Made by a program: the position numbers and the translations under genes. 15,550 nucleotides of DNA, taken from an uncultured Solirubrobacteraceae bacterium (GTDB lineage: Bacteria; Actinomycetota; Thermoleophilia; Solirubrobacterales; Solirubrobacteraceae). This document shows, piece after piece, positions 6,215-12,980 of the stretch (position 1 is the stretch's first letter; each line of letters begins with the position of its first letter). Location: the NCBI GenBank assembly GCA_955652345.1, contig CATPBV010000153.1, forward strand, positions 1 through 15,550, given 5' to 3'. The notes below the pieces were generated by a model. The model was given only the letters and a program-made list of their open reading frames with translations. It had not been told where the DNA came from and did not search any database.

Positions 6215-7141
6215 CTAAGGCGCAAAGAACGGCGTCGAGATGTACCGCTCGCCGGAGTCGGGGAGAACAGTCACGATCCGAGCGCGCTGCCCTTCCGATT
6301 GCCGGGCGACCGCGAGCGACGCCCACACGGCAGCCCCGCCCGAGATGCCGGTGAGAACACCCTCGCGCCGGGCGAGCAGCCGGGCCGTCTCGATCGCGTC
6401 CTCGTCGTCGACCCGGATCACATCGTCGAGCACCTCGCGGTTGAGCACCGCGGGGATGAACCCGGCGCCGATGCCCTGGATCTTGTGGGGTCCGGGCGCG
6501 CCACCGGAGAGGACCGGCGAGCTACCGGGCTCGACCGCGATCACGCGGCAGCTGGGGTTTCGCGACTTCAGGACCTCGCCCGCGCCGGTGATCGTGCCAC
6601 CAGTCCCGACGCCGGCAACGAACACGTCAACTCGGCCGTCCATCGCGTCCCAGATCTCCGGCCCGGTGGTGCGGCGGTGGATCTCCGGGTTGGCAGGATT
6701 GGAGAACTGATCGGGTAGGAACACGTCGTCGCTGCTGGCGTAAGCGCGGGCGGCCTCGACGGCCTCATTCATGCCACCGAGCGACTCGGTCACCTCGACG
6801 CGCGCGCCGTACAGACGCAGCAGGCTCTCACGCTCCCGGCTCATCCCCTGCGGCATCGTCAACATCAGCTCATAGCCCTTGGCGGCGCAGACGAATGCCA
6901 GCGCGATGCCCGTGTTGCCACTGGTCGCCTCGACGATCGTGGTCACGCCGGGCTCGATCCTGCCCTCCCGCTCGGCGGCCTCGATCATCGCCACACCGAT
7001 CCGGTCCTTGACGCTGCCGCCGGGGTTGAACGCTTCGAGCTTGGCGAATAGTTGCGCGCCGCCCGCGACCGGCAAACGGGTGAGCTGGACCATCGGCGTC
7101 CGCCCGACGTGCTGGGAGATGTCGCTCGGGATCTGAGGCAT
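6215..7141 (-). CDS. cysK: Cysteine synthase A (O-acetylserine sulfhydrylase)
   Basis: The product is 308 aa from the ATG at 7141, the usual CysK length; a TTG at 7162 would add seven Arg-rich residues and is less likely. It makes L-cysteine from O-acetylserine and sulfide with PLP. PLP lysine K45 lies in NPGGSVKDR (39-47), the substrate-binding loop is TSGNTG (73-78), the phosphate loop is GVGTGGT (178-184), and S267 in GISGGA contacts the pyridine nitrogen. PDSGERY is near the C-terminus. These features separate it from cystathionine beta-synthase, which would carry CBS domains, and from threonine synthase. It is followed by cysE on the same strand, so substrate maker and user are paired. 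An Rrf2 regulator lies about 1.8 kb upstream on the same strand. Confidence 0.95.
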   Translation of the reverse strand: MPQIPSDISQHVGRTPMVQLTRLPVAGGAQLFAKLEAFNPGGSVKDRIGVAMIEAAEREGRIEPGVTTIVEATSGNTGIALAFVCAAKGYELMLTMPQGMSRERESLLRLYGARVEVTESLGGMNEAVEAARAYASSDDVFLPDQFSNPANPEIHRRTTGPEIWDAMDGRVDVFVAGVGTGGTITGAGEVLKSRNPSCRVIAVEPGSSPVLSGGAPGPHKIQGIGAGFIPAVLNREVLDDVIRVDDEDAIETARLLARREGVLTGISGGAAVWASLAVARQSEGQRARIVTVLPDSGERYISTPFFAP

Positions 7142-7314
7142 CCGCCGCACAACCCTACGCAACCGGCGTGCCTAAATCCCTCCCGCAGGTGCAGCCGGCG
7201 CGCGTGGGGCCCTTAGAGTCAGCGTTGCCGGGCGTCGTTCAGCTGCGCATTGGCTGCGCTACATGTTGTCTGCTGATAGCTGGAGGGTGTACCGCGGAGG
7301 TGGCCCTTCTCGGC
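7142..7314. other. Intergenic region upstream of cysK
   Basis: This 173-bp stretch should hold the cysK-cysE promoter. I see no clear -35/-10 pair and no recognised cysteine- or SAM-responsive riboswitch. A short plus-strand match to the T-box core at about 7286-7298 is discussed among the rejected items. Confidence 0.3.
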
Positions 7315-8682
7315 TCACGCAGGCACGCGCGCAGGATGCGCCGACCGGTGGCGGTGACGGTGGTGCTTGTGCCGGCCGCGGCGATGTGCCATCCGGGTCC
7401 GGCTTCGATGCCTTCCGGGCCCGGCAGTCCGTGCCGCCGAAGCACCAGGACCCCCGCCGGTTGTCGAGCCACCGCTAGACGGGTGCCCGCCGCCCCCTGG
7501 GGCCGGCGAACCCGGTCCGACGATCAGGCCAGTCTGTCCAGCGACGTTTCCGTATACAGGGTCGCTGATGGTTGTGGTGGTTGGATTGACGGCGACGGAG
7601 CCGTTCTGGAACGTGCGTATGTACAGCCCGTTGGCCTGGACCGAGTATGGGCCGAGGGGCCCACCAAGCGCGAGCGCCGTGTCGTACTGGGGGAACCAGT
7701 ACTCATTGGTGAGATAGTTCCCGGAGTCGGTGTCCCAGCTCGAGCGGCCTCCGGCAGCAAGGAGCAACGTCGCCAGCCCGTAGACGTTGAGCGCCTGATT
7801 TGAGCCGACGTCGGCGTTGGCGAGCAGATACTTTCCGTTCGCCTCATTCCAGGCCTCGTTGGCGACCTCCAGCTTCCAGTTCGCAAGCGGGATGGGGACA
7901 TGATTGGTGCCCGAGGTGAAGGACTCCTCTTCGGCACCGTCGAAACCGGCCTGTAGGAACGCGTCCCACCAGCCAGGCCCTCCTCCGAGGAACGCGCTGG
8001 AGTTTCCGCCTGCGATGTTGCCGAACGAGAGAAGGCCGCTCGCATGCAGCGTGGCACTCACGTTCGTCACCCAGGAGGTCATCCCTGAATGCCAATTCGC
8101 ATCCGACTGGCACATGGCCGAGCTGCAGTTCCGCGGCGACAGCGACGCCCAGAACAGCGAGGTGTATTGCGTGTCCCAGAACACCCCGTCATAACCGCCG
8201 AGCTTGGCCATCGTTGCCGCATCCGACGCGCATGCCTGCTGCACCTGCGGGTTACTAGGGTCGAGCATGTAGTACGCGTAGTGGCTGTTCCACACGGGCG
8301 TTCCGCTCGGAGTCAGCAGGAACCAGGACATCGGCACCCCTCCGAACGGCTGGGACGAGTTCCAGGGGGCGCACCCGTTCACTCCAAGCGTGTCGCCAGG
8401 GGCAACTGACCAGTTCTTGTAGAGCAAGATCCTCGTCTGCGGATCGTTTGCGTGGATCGACGCGATCAGTGCCCGTACGCCTGCCTGCGAGCGTGTACCC
8501 GAGCCATAGCCCAGCAGAACGAACTGGTACTTGGCGGCGTTACTGACGCTCGTCAAGTTGCTGTAGGCGAAGCGATTGAATGACGTCACCGACGTAGCGG
8601 CGGACGCGGAGGAAGATAGGAAGAGCGCGGCGAGCGTGACAACTGCCGCAACGCCACGGAATGGCTGAGGACGGCGCCTCAT
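7315..8682 (-). CDS. Secreted glycoside hydrolase-like protein (GHL15 type) with a basic His/Arg tail
   Basis: The 455-aa product starts at ATG 8682 with a signal peptide (MRRRPQPFRG, hydrophobic core, likely cleavage after SSSASA near residue 28). The body resembles the hypothetical glycosyl hydrolase 15 family, a TIM-barrel clan: FVLLGYGSG (54-62), ILLYKNWS (85-92), YYMLDPSNP, GGYDGVFWDTQY (162-173) with D170 a candidate acidic catalytic or substrate residue, GFDGAEEESF (247-255), and EYWFPQYDTALALGGPLG (327-344). This family is inferred to act on polysaccharides, but I know of no firmly established substrate. After about 390 come a Gly/Pro/Ser linker and a 32-residue tail dominated by Arg, His and Lys. 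Such a tail could bind the cell wall, an acidic polymer or metal. It uses more A/T-ending codons than its neighbours. No good Shine-Dalgarno is visible. Confidence 0.7.
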   Translation of the reverse strand: MRRRPQPFRGVAAVVTLAALFLSSSASAATSVTSFNRFAYSNLTSVSNAAKYQFVLLGYGSGTRSQAGVRALIASIHANDPQTRILLYKNWSVAPGDTLGVNGCAPWNSSQPFGGVPMSWFLLTPSGTPVWNSHYAYYMLDPSNPQVQQACASDAATMAKLGGYDGVFWDTQYTSLFWASLSPRNCSSAMCQSDANWHSGMTSWVTNVSATLHASGLLSFGNIAGGNSSAFLGGGPGWWDAFLQAGFDGAEEESFTSGTNHVPIPLANWKLEVANEAWNEANGKYLLANADVGSNQALNVYGLATLLLAAGGRSSWDTDSGNYLTNEYWFPQYDTALALGGPLGPYSVQANGLYIRTFQNGSVAVNPTTTTISDPVYGNVAGQTGLIVGPGSPAPGGGGHPSSGGSTTGGGPGASAARTAGPGRHRSRTRMAHRRGRHKHHRHRHRSAHPARVPA

Positions 8683-8956
8683 GAAACTGCCGGATCGCGT
8701 CCTTGCATGTCCGTGCCCCCGGACGACGTTGGCCGAATGCCGACTACGAATTGCCAGGAGACTTCACCCCTTGGCTAGTCATAAATAGCTATGTCGCCAT
8801 CGGCACGCCCTTCGCGCTACTAAATCGAACGTCAGTCCATGCGCTGCAAACCCGGAATTTGGACAAAAAACGTCCGTCGAGCGCCGGCCAAATCGACGAA
8901 TCGACGATGGCCGCCGGCAGAGATGAGTCTGATTGAGAAGCTTTAAGCGGTTGCGC
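8683..8956. other. Comparatively AT-rich intergenic stretch
   Basis: This 274-bp region is clearly richer in A/T than the rest of the window, notably about 8780-8880 (CATAAATAGCTATG, GGACAAAAAACGTCC). It should contain the promoter of the glycoside hydrolase gene. GGAC (8861-8864) and GTCC (8872-8875) flank an A-rich centre and could be an operator half-site pair. A 77-codon plus-strand frame exists, but its codon use does not match the genome. Confidence 0.4.
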
Positions 8957-8959
8957 TTA
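8944..8959 (-). terminator. Hairpin overlapping the stop codon of the Rrf2 gene
   Basis: TAAGCG (8944-8949) and CGCTTA (8954-8959) form a perfect 6-bp inverted repeat with a 4-base loop. On the minus strand its first arm includes the TAA stop of the Rrf2 regulator. There is no long T run behind it. It may be a short terminator. Confidence 0.35.
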
Positions 8960-9349
8960 GATGTGATACATCGTCGCGCCCGCGGCTCTCGCCTCAGCCT
9001 CGGCGACGTCTGCGATCGTCGAGGTGGCAAGAACATCGCGAACGGCCTGGCCAGCTTCGGCGAAAATGCCGGTCGCGCCGGCCCCGACCGGGCCGTCGAG
9101 CAGCTCCACGAGCTCGAGCACAGTCACCTCGGCGGCGGAACGCGCGAATGAGTATCCGCCCTTCACACCGCGCTGCGAGCGCAGGATGCCGGCGCGCCGA
9201 AGGATCGCGAACAGCTGCTCGAGGAACTGCGCCGGGATCTCGCGCCGCCTCGCGAGCTCGGCGATCGGGACCGGCCCGCACTCCCCGCGCTGGTGCAGCT
9301 CCACGAGCGCCGCGAGCGCATACGGCGACTTGCTACTGATCGAAATCAC
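8957..9349 (-). CDS. Rrf2-family transcriptional regulator, CymR-like
   Basis: The 130-aa product starts at GTG 9349 and has the Rrf2 layout: SSKSPYALAALVELHQRGE (6-24), the winged HTH around IAELARRREIPAQFLEQLFAILRRAGILRSQRGVKGGYSFAR, and a C-terminal helix ending in MYHI. The only cysteine is C24. The three-cysteine cluster ligands of IscR, NsrR and RsrR-type members are absent, so an iron-sulfur cofactor is unlikely. This resembles CymR, which represses cysteine genes through contact with CysK. The cysK-cysE pair on the same strand fits that role, although a secreted hydrolase gene lies between. Function is inferred from family and context. The HD-LuxR gene upstream is separated from it by 153 bp that contain the large inverted repeat. 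Confidence 0.85.
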   Translation of the reverse strand: MISISSKSPYALAALVELHQRGECGPVPIAELARRREIPAQFLEQLFAILRRAGILRSQRGVKGGYSFARSAAEVTVLELVELLDGPVGAGATGIFAEAGQAVRDVLATSTIADVAEAEARAAGATMYHI

Positions 9350-9426
9350 GCGTCGATCTTGCCATGCTCGAGGGCGCCAGCTCGCCGGGAGCTGTCAACG
9401 ACGAGCACAAATGGGATCCGGGGTGG

Positions 9427-9492
9427 GCCTGGGATGCGGTCCTGGCATCCCTTGCAGTCGGTGTTCAGGGATGCCAGGACGGCATCCCAGGC
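9427..9492. repeat. Large nested inverted repeat, probable terminator or structured element
   Basis: Two 26-base arms (9427-9452 and 9467-9492) are complementary with one mismatch around a 14-base loop. Each arm also contains its own smaller hairpin, GGGATGC-N7-GCATCCC (left 9431-9451, right 9468-9488). The DNA can therefore form one long stem or two adjacent short ones. It starts 11 bp after the stop of the HD-LuxR gene, which suggests a terminator, though there is no T tract. The size and nesting are more than a simple terminator needs. A REP-like repeat or a protein-binding site is an alternative. Confidence 0.75.
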
Positions 9493-9502
9493 ACAGCCGC
9501 CG

Positions 9503-10693
9503 CTAGATCCACCCCCGCTCGGTGGCGATCAGGACGGCCTGCGCACGATCCATCGCTCCGAGCTTGCCGTAGACGTTGTGCAGGTGCGTGCGCACCGTGC
9601 TCGTCGAGAGTCCGAGCTCGCTCGCGATCTGCTTGTAGACCATGCCCTTCGCGAGCCGGCGCAGGACATCGATCTCGCGGCTGGACATCGGGCACGGATC
9701 GATCTGACGTGGCCTGCCGCCCGAGCTCGGCAGCGGCAGGTCGTACATCACGGCCCGCAGCTGGGCCGGCTTGACGCCGATCCCGCGGGCGACCGCAAGC
9801 AGCTCCGACGGATTGATCGCGCCGCCGAGAACGTAGTGCGCGAGCATGTCGGCGAGGCGCACGAGCGCGGCCTCCCCCTCGAAGTCCTCGGCGTGGTGGC
9901 GCTCGATGACGCTCGCAACCGACTTGGGCAACCCCCAGCGGCGGGCCAGCACCCCGCCCACGAGGGCGTGATCGACGCCGAGCTCCCGGCGCTCGGATTG
10001 GATTCTCTCCTCGGGCGTCCGCGCTTCGGCATGGATCTGGCGCGGATAGCCGGGGTACGCCTGCACCAAGACGAGCTTCCCGATGTCGTGCAGCAGGGAG
10101 GTGACCATTAGCCTGTCGCGGGCGTCGTAGCCGAGCTCTCGCGCAATCCGATCGCCGGCTCGCTGCGTCGCCACCGCGTGTAGCCGAAAGCGCTCCGGGA
10201 TCCCCTGCCACAGCGACGTGCGCTCGAAGAAGTCAAACGTGCGAGCGCGGGTCGCGATCGTGTGGATCGTGCCAAGGCCGAGCACCTCGATCCCGTCGAC
10301 TGCGCTCTCCGCGCGGCCCTTCATCTTGCCCTCGACCTGGTTGGCGAGGCGCAGCACGGTGATCGCCAGGGCGACGTCGGCTTCGATCGCCTCGACGACA
10401 TCGGCGGTGGAGGGATCGCCGGCCTCGAACAGCGCCAGCACGCGGTTGCGGGACTCGACGAGCACCGGAAATGCCTCGAGCGCCTCGAACGCCGCGGTCA
10501 ACCGACGGCCGTGACCCTCGTTGTGGTGGCGGGCCCGGGTGGTGTAGTGGTCGGTCGGAACGGTCTTGGCGGCGGCTAGCGATCGCACACTGAGTTCGTT
10601 GGCGGTTGCGGTGGACGTGGGCTCGGGCGGCTTCGGTGGTTGCACAGGTCGTATTCCCCGCCCGGCGTTTTCTATCGGCACTTCCTCGGCCAC
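9503..10693 (-). CDS. HD/HDOD-domain regulator with C-terminal LuxR-type HTH
   Basis: The 396-aa product starts at GTG 10693. Residues 1-60 are polar, Pro/Thr-rich and probably disordered. From about 65 to 290 is an HDOD/HD domain: AAFEALEAFPVL, DVALAITVLRLAN (106-118), the metal-binding-type SLLHDIGK (199-206, H202-D203), DHALVGGVLARRWGLP (241-256), HH at 266-267 and LVRLADMLAH (278-287). Residues 336-396 are a GerE/LuxR helix-turn-helix (SSREIDVLRRLAKG, IASELGLSTSTVRTHLHNVYGKL). HDOD proteins generally lack HD phosphohydrolase chemistry, but here the HD and downstream His/Asp residues remain, so catalysis is possible. It begins 23 bp after gltX and is likely co-transcribed. A signal-sensing transcription factor is the best reading; the ligand is unknown. 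Confidence 0.8.
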   Translation of the reverse strand: MAEEVPIENAGRGIRPVQPPKPPEPTSTATANELSVRSLAAAKTVPTDHYTTRARHHNEGHGRRLTAAFEALEAFPVLVESRNRVLALFEAGDPSTADVVEAIEADVALAITVLRLANQVEGKMKGRAESAVDGIEVLGLGTIHTIATRARTFDFFERTSLWQGIPERFRLHAVATQRAGDRIARELGYDARDRLMVTSLLHDIGKLVLVQAYPGYPRQIHAEARTPEERIQSERRELGVDHALVGGVLARRWGLPKSVASVIERHHAEDFEGEAALVRLADMLAHYVLGGAINPSELLAVARGIGVKPAQLRAVMYDLPLPSSGGRPRQIDPCPMSSREIDVLRRLAKGMVYKQIASELGLSTSTVRTHLHNVYGKLGAMDRAQAVLIATERGWI

Positions 10694-10716
10694 GGTTTAG
10701 GACTTTCGTTGAGCGC

Positions 10717-12066
10717 TCACGCGCAGCCCTCATGCTCGGCCCGCGCGAGCGCGCGGTCGATTCGGGTCAGCGTCTCCTCGCGGCCGAGGGCCGCGACGCT
10801 CTCGAAGATCCCCGGAGACACGGTGGTCCCGGCGATCGCCACCCGGACGGGCTGGAATACCTGCCCCGGCTTGGCATCCAGGCGGTCGACCACACTACGG
10901 AGCGCGGCTTCGACGGTCTCGCTCCCGAACGGATCGATGCTTGCCAGTGCCGCACGGGCCTCGCGCAGCGTTCGGCCGGCGCCGTCGCGGCAGATCACTC
11001 GCTCGAATGCCGACGCATCGTCCACCGGGCCGTCGAACAGGAAGCCAACCAGCGGCCAGAAATCAGCCAGGGTCTGGATCTTCTCGGCCGAGATCTTCAC
11101 CGCTTCGCCGAGTTCCCTCCGACCAGTGAACTCCTCCAGTCGCGCGGTCAGCTCGTCGTGCGACAGGCTCCGCAGCCAGCGGCCGTTCATGTGGCGAAGC
11201 TTGCGCTCGTCGAACACGGACGGGTTCTTGGAGACCCGCTCCAAGCGGAAGCGCTCCGCCAGCTCCCGGAGGCTGAAGTGCTCCTCGTCGGACGCGAACC
11301 CGGCGCCCAGGAGCGCGATGTAGTTGTCGACCGCTTCGGGCAGATAGCCGGCGTCGCGAAGCTCCTGAACGGAGGCCGCGCCATGGCGCTTTGCAAGCTT
11401 GCGCCCATCCGGGCCGTGCAGCAGCGGCAGGTGCGCGTACCGCGGCGGTGTCGCTCCGAGCGCCTCGAACACGAGCAGCTGCTTCGGCGTGTTCGACAGG
11501 TGGTCCTCGCCACGGACGACGTGGGTTATGCCAGCGTCGAGATCGTCGACCGCGACCGCGAAGTTGTACAGAGCTGATCCGTCGGCGCGGGCGATCACGG
11601 GGTCGTCGAGGCTGCGGTTCGGAAAGCGGGTCTCGCCCCGGATGATGTCGTCGACCACCGTCTCGCCCTCATCGGGAACTCGCAGCCGCACCGCCCCCGC
11701 GTCGTCGGGCTCGCCGCGAAAGCCGCGGTCGTGGCCGTAGCGCTCCTTGTATTCCTTGACGTCCTCGGCGGTCGCGGCGCTGCGATACGCATGACCGCCG
11801 GCAAGCAGCTGCTCGAGCACCTCCGCGTGTCGCGGCGCTCTGTGCGACTGAAAGATCGGCCCCTCGTCCCATTCGAGCTTCAGCCACGTGAGCGCATCGA
11901 CGATCTGTTCCACGTTCTCGGGGGTGGAGCGCTCTCTGTCGGTATCTTCGATCCGCAGGACGAACGCCCCGCCGTGACCGCGGGCGAGCAGCCAGTTGTA
12001 CAACGCCGCGCGCGCGCCTCCGATGTGGAGGGCGCCGGTCGGCGAGGGAGCGAAGCGAACGCGCAT
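10717..12066 (-). CDS. gltX: Glutamyl-tRNA synthetase
   Basis: The 449-aa product attaches glutamate to tRNA-Glu. It begins MRVRFAPSPTGALHIGGARA with the HIGH-type motif HIGG at 14-17, has RIEDTDRER (38-46), the tRNA/amino-acid-binding LYNFAVAVDD and HVVRGEDHLSNTPKQ (182-196), and the KMSKS counterpart KLAKR at 223-227 (more often KLSKR). The rest is the helical anticodon-binding region. Length is slightly below the usual 460-490. In most actinobacteria this enzyme also charges tRNA-Gln for later amidation by GatCAB; that is family knowledge, not seen here. The start ATG 12066 matches the conserved N-terminus. It is divergent from nfo across 17 bp and followed by the HD-LuxR gene. Confidence 0.95.
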   Translation of the reverse strand: MRVRFAPSPTGALHIGGARAALYNWLLARGHGGAFVLRIEDTDRERSTPENVEQIVDALTWLKLEWDEGPIFQSHRAPRHAEVLEQLLAGGHAYRSAATAEDVKEYKERYGHDRGFRGEPDDAGAVRLRVPDEGETVVDDIIRGETRFPNRSLDDPVIARADGSALYNFAVAVDDLDAGITHVVRGEDHLSNTPKQLLVFEALGATPPRYAHLPLLHGPDGRKLAKRHGAASVQELRDAGYLPEAVDNYIALLGAGFASDEEHFSLRELAERFRLERVSKNPSVFDERKLRHMNGRWLRSLSHDELTARLEEFTGRRELGEAVKISAEKIQTLADFWPLVGFLFDGPVDDASAFERVICRDGAGRTLREARAALASIDPFGSETVEAALRSVVDRLDAKPGQVFQPVRVAIAGTTVSPGIFESVAALGREETLTRIDRALARAEHEGCA

Positions 12067-12083
12067 GCGAGACCTGTAACCCC
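12067..12083. promoter_or_regulatory. 17-bp divergent gap between gltX and nfo
   Basis: Only 17 bases separate the two start codons, and both starts are fixed by conserved N-termini. Each promoter must therefore overlap the other's 5' coding region, or the transcripts are leaderless. TGTAAC just before the nfo ATG is a possible -10 element for a leaderless nfo mRNA; this is speculative. Confidence 0.4.
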
Positions 12084-12968
12084 ATGCTAATCGGAGCGCA
12101 CGTATCGAACGCCGGCGGCTTGGCGCTGGCGGTCGGACGCGGCGTCGAGCGCGGCTGCCAGGCGATCCAGATCTTCAACCAGTCACCCCGCATGTGGCGC
12201 CCGACCGCTTACGGGGACGATGATTTCGCGGAGTTCCGAGATGCGATTGACGACAGCCCGATCGAAGCCGTGCTGATCCACGCCGTGTACCTCCTCAACT
12301 GCGCTTCGGAGGACCGGGAGATCCGAGACAAATCGCTTGCCTCGCTGATCCAGTCCCTGCGGGTGGGAGCCGGCATCCGCGCAGCCGGCGTCGTTCTGCA
12401 TCCCGGCTCGGCGAAGAAGGGGTCCGTCGCGCAGGCGATCAAGCGCGCCGGCGCGGTGATCAGGGAGGCGCTGGCCGAGTCCGAGCGCTGTCCGCTGCAC
12501 CTCGAGGACACCGCGGGCGCCGGTGGCACGCTCGGCCGCTCGTTCGACGAGCTGGCCGGCCTCATGAAAGCGGCGGGAGGATCACGACGGCTCAGGGTGT
12601 GCCTTGACTCGTGTCATCTGCTGGCCTCCGGCTACGACATCCGCACGATCGACGGCCTGCGCGAGACGCTGGACGAGTTCGATCGGGTCGTCAGCCTGGG
12701 GCGGCTAGGTTCGCTGCACCTGAACGACTCCGCGGGACTGCTCGGCTCGAACCGCGATCGCCACGCGCTCCTCGGGCAGGGCGAGCTGGGCGAGAGCGGC
12801 TGCGCGCGGTTCCTGTCCGAGCCCCGCTTCGAGAGCCTGCCCTGCGTGCTCGAGACAGGGTTGGACGCCGGCGCGCCGAGCGCGAAGGACGTGGCGCTCG
12901 CCTTCGAGCTTCGCAAGCGAGGACGCGCCGGGCGGGCTCGGAAGCGGTCCTCCGGCGCGAAGCGGTAG
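12084..12968 (+). CDS. nfo: Endonuclease IV (AP endonuclease)
   Basis: The 294-aa product incises DNA 5' to abasic sites and removes 3'-blocking groups in base-excision repair. It opens with the family signature MLIGAHVSNAGGL and QIFNQSPRMW. All nine ligands of the trinuclear zinc site of E. coli Nfo have counterparts: H66 (in IHAVYLLN), H106 (LHPGS), E141 (LHLEDTAG), D175 and H178 (CLDSCHL), H212 (LHLNDS), D225 and H227 (NRDRH) and E257 (VLETG). After about 275 there is a Lys/Arg-rich tail (KRGRAGRARKRSSGAKR) that could help DNA binding. The gene is divergent from gltX and 12 bp upstream of zwf, probably co-transcribed with it. Confidence 0.95.
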   Translation: MLIGAHVSNAGGLALAVGRGVERGCQAIQIFNQSPRMWRPTAYGDDDFAEFRDAIDDSPIEAVLIHAVYLLNCASEDREIRDKSLASLIQSLRVGAGIRAAGVVLHPGSAKKGSVAQAIKRAGAVIREALAESERCPLHLEDTAGAGGTLGRSFDELAGLMKAAGGSRRLRVCLDSCHLLASGYDIRTIDGLRETLDEFDRVVSLGRLGSLHLNDSAGLLGSNRDRHALLGQGELGESGCARFLSEPRFESLPCVLETGLDAGAPSAKDVALAFELRKRGRAGRARKRSSGAKR

Positions 12969-12980
12969 CTTGCGGCAGGC

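Noticed and set aside
7165..7240. Minus-strand GCCCGGCAACG upstream of cysK, reminiscent of part of a SAM riboswitch
   Set aside because: The other conserved blocks (GGAGGGA-type core and the GATGAAA segment) are absent, so this is a short chance match.
7286..7298. Plus-strand GAGGGTGTACCGCGG resembles the T-box core AGGGTGGNACCGCG
   Set aside because: One G of the tRNA-pairing TGGN is missing, no stem I features (AGTA bulge, specifier loop) are visible, and no plus-strand gene follows; the nearby genes are on the minus strand.
8703..8936. Plus-strand 77-codon frame in the AT-rich gap
   Set aside because: It needs a TTG start, has no ribosome binding site, and its third positions are close to random in a genome with strong G/C preference.
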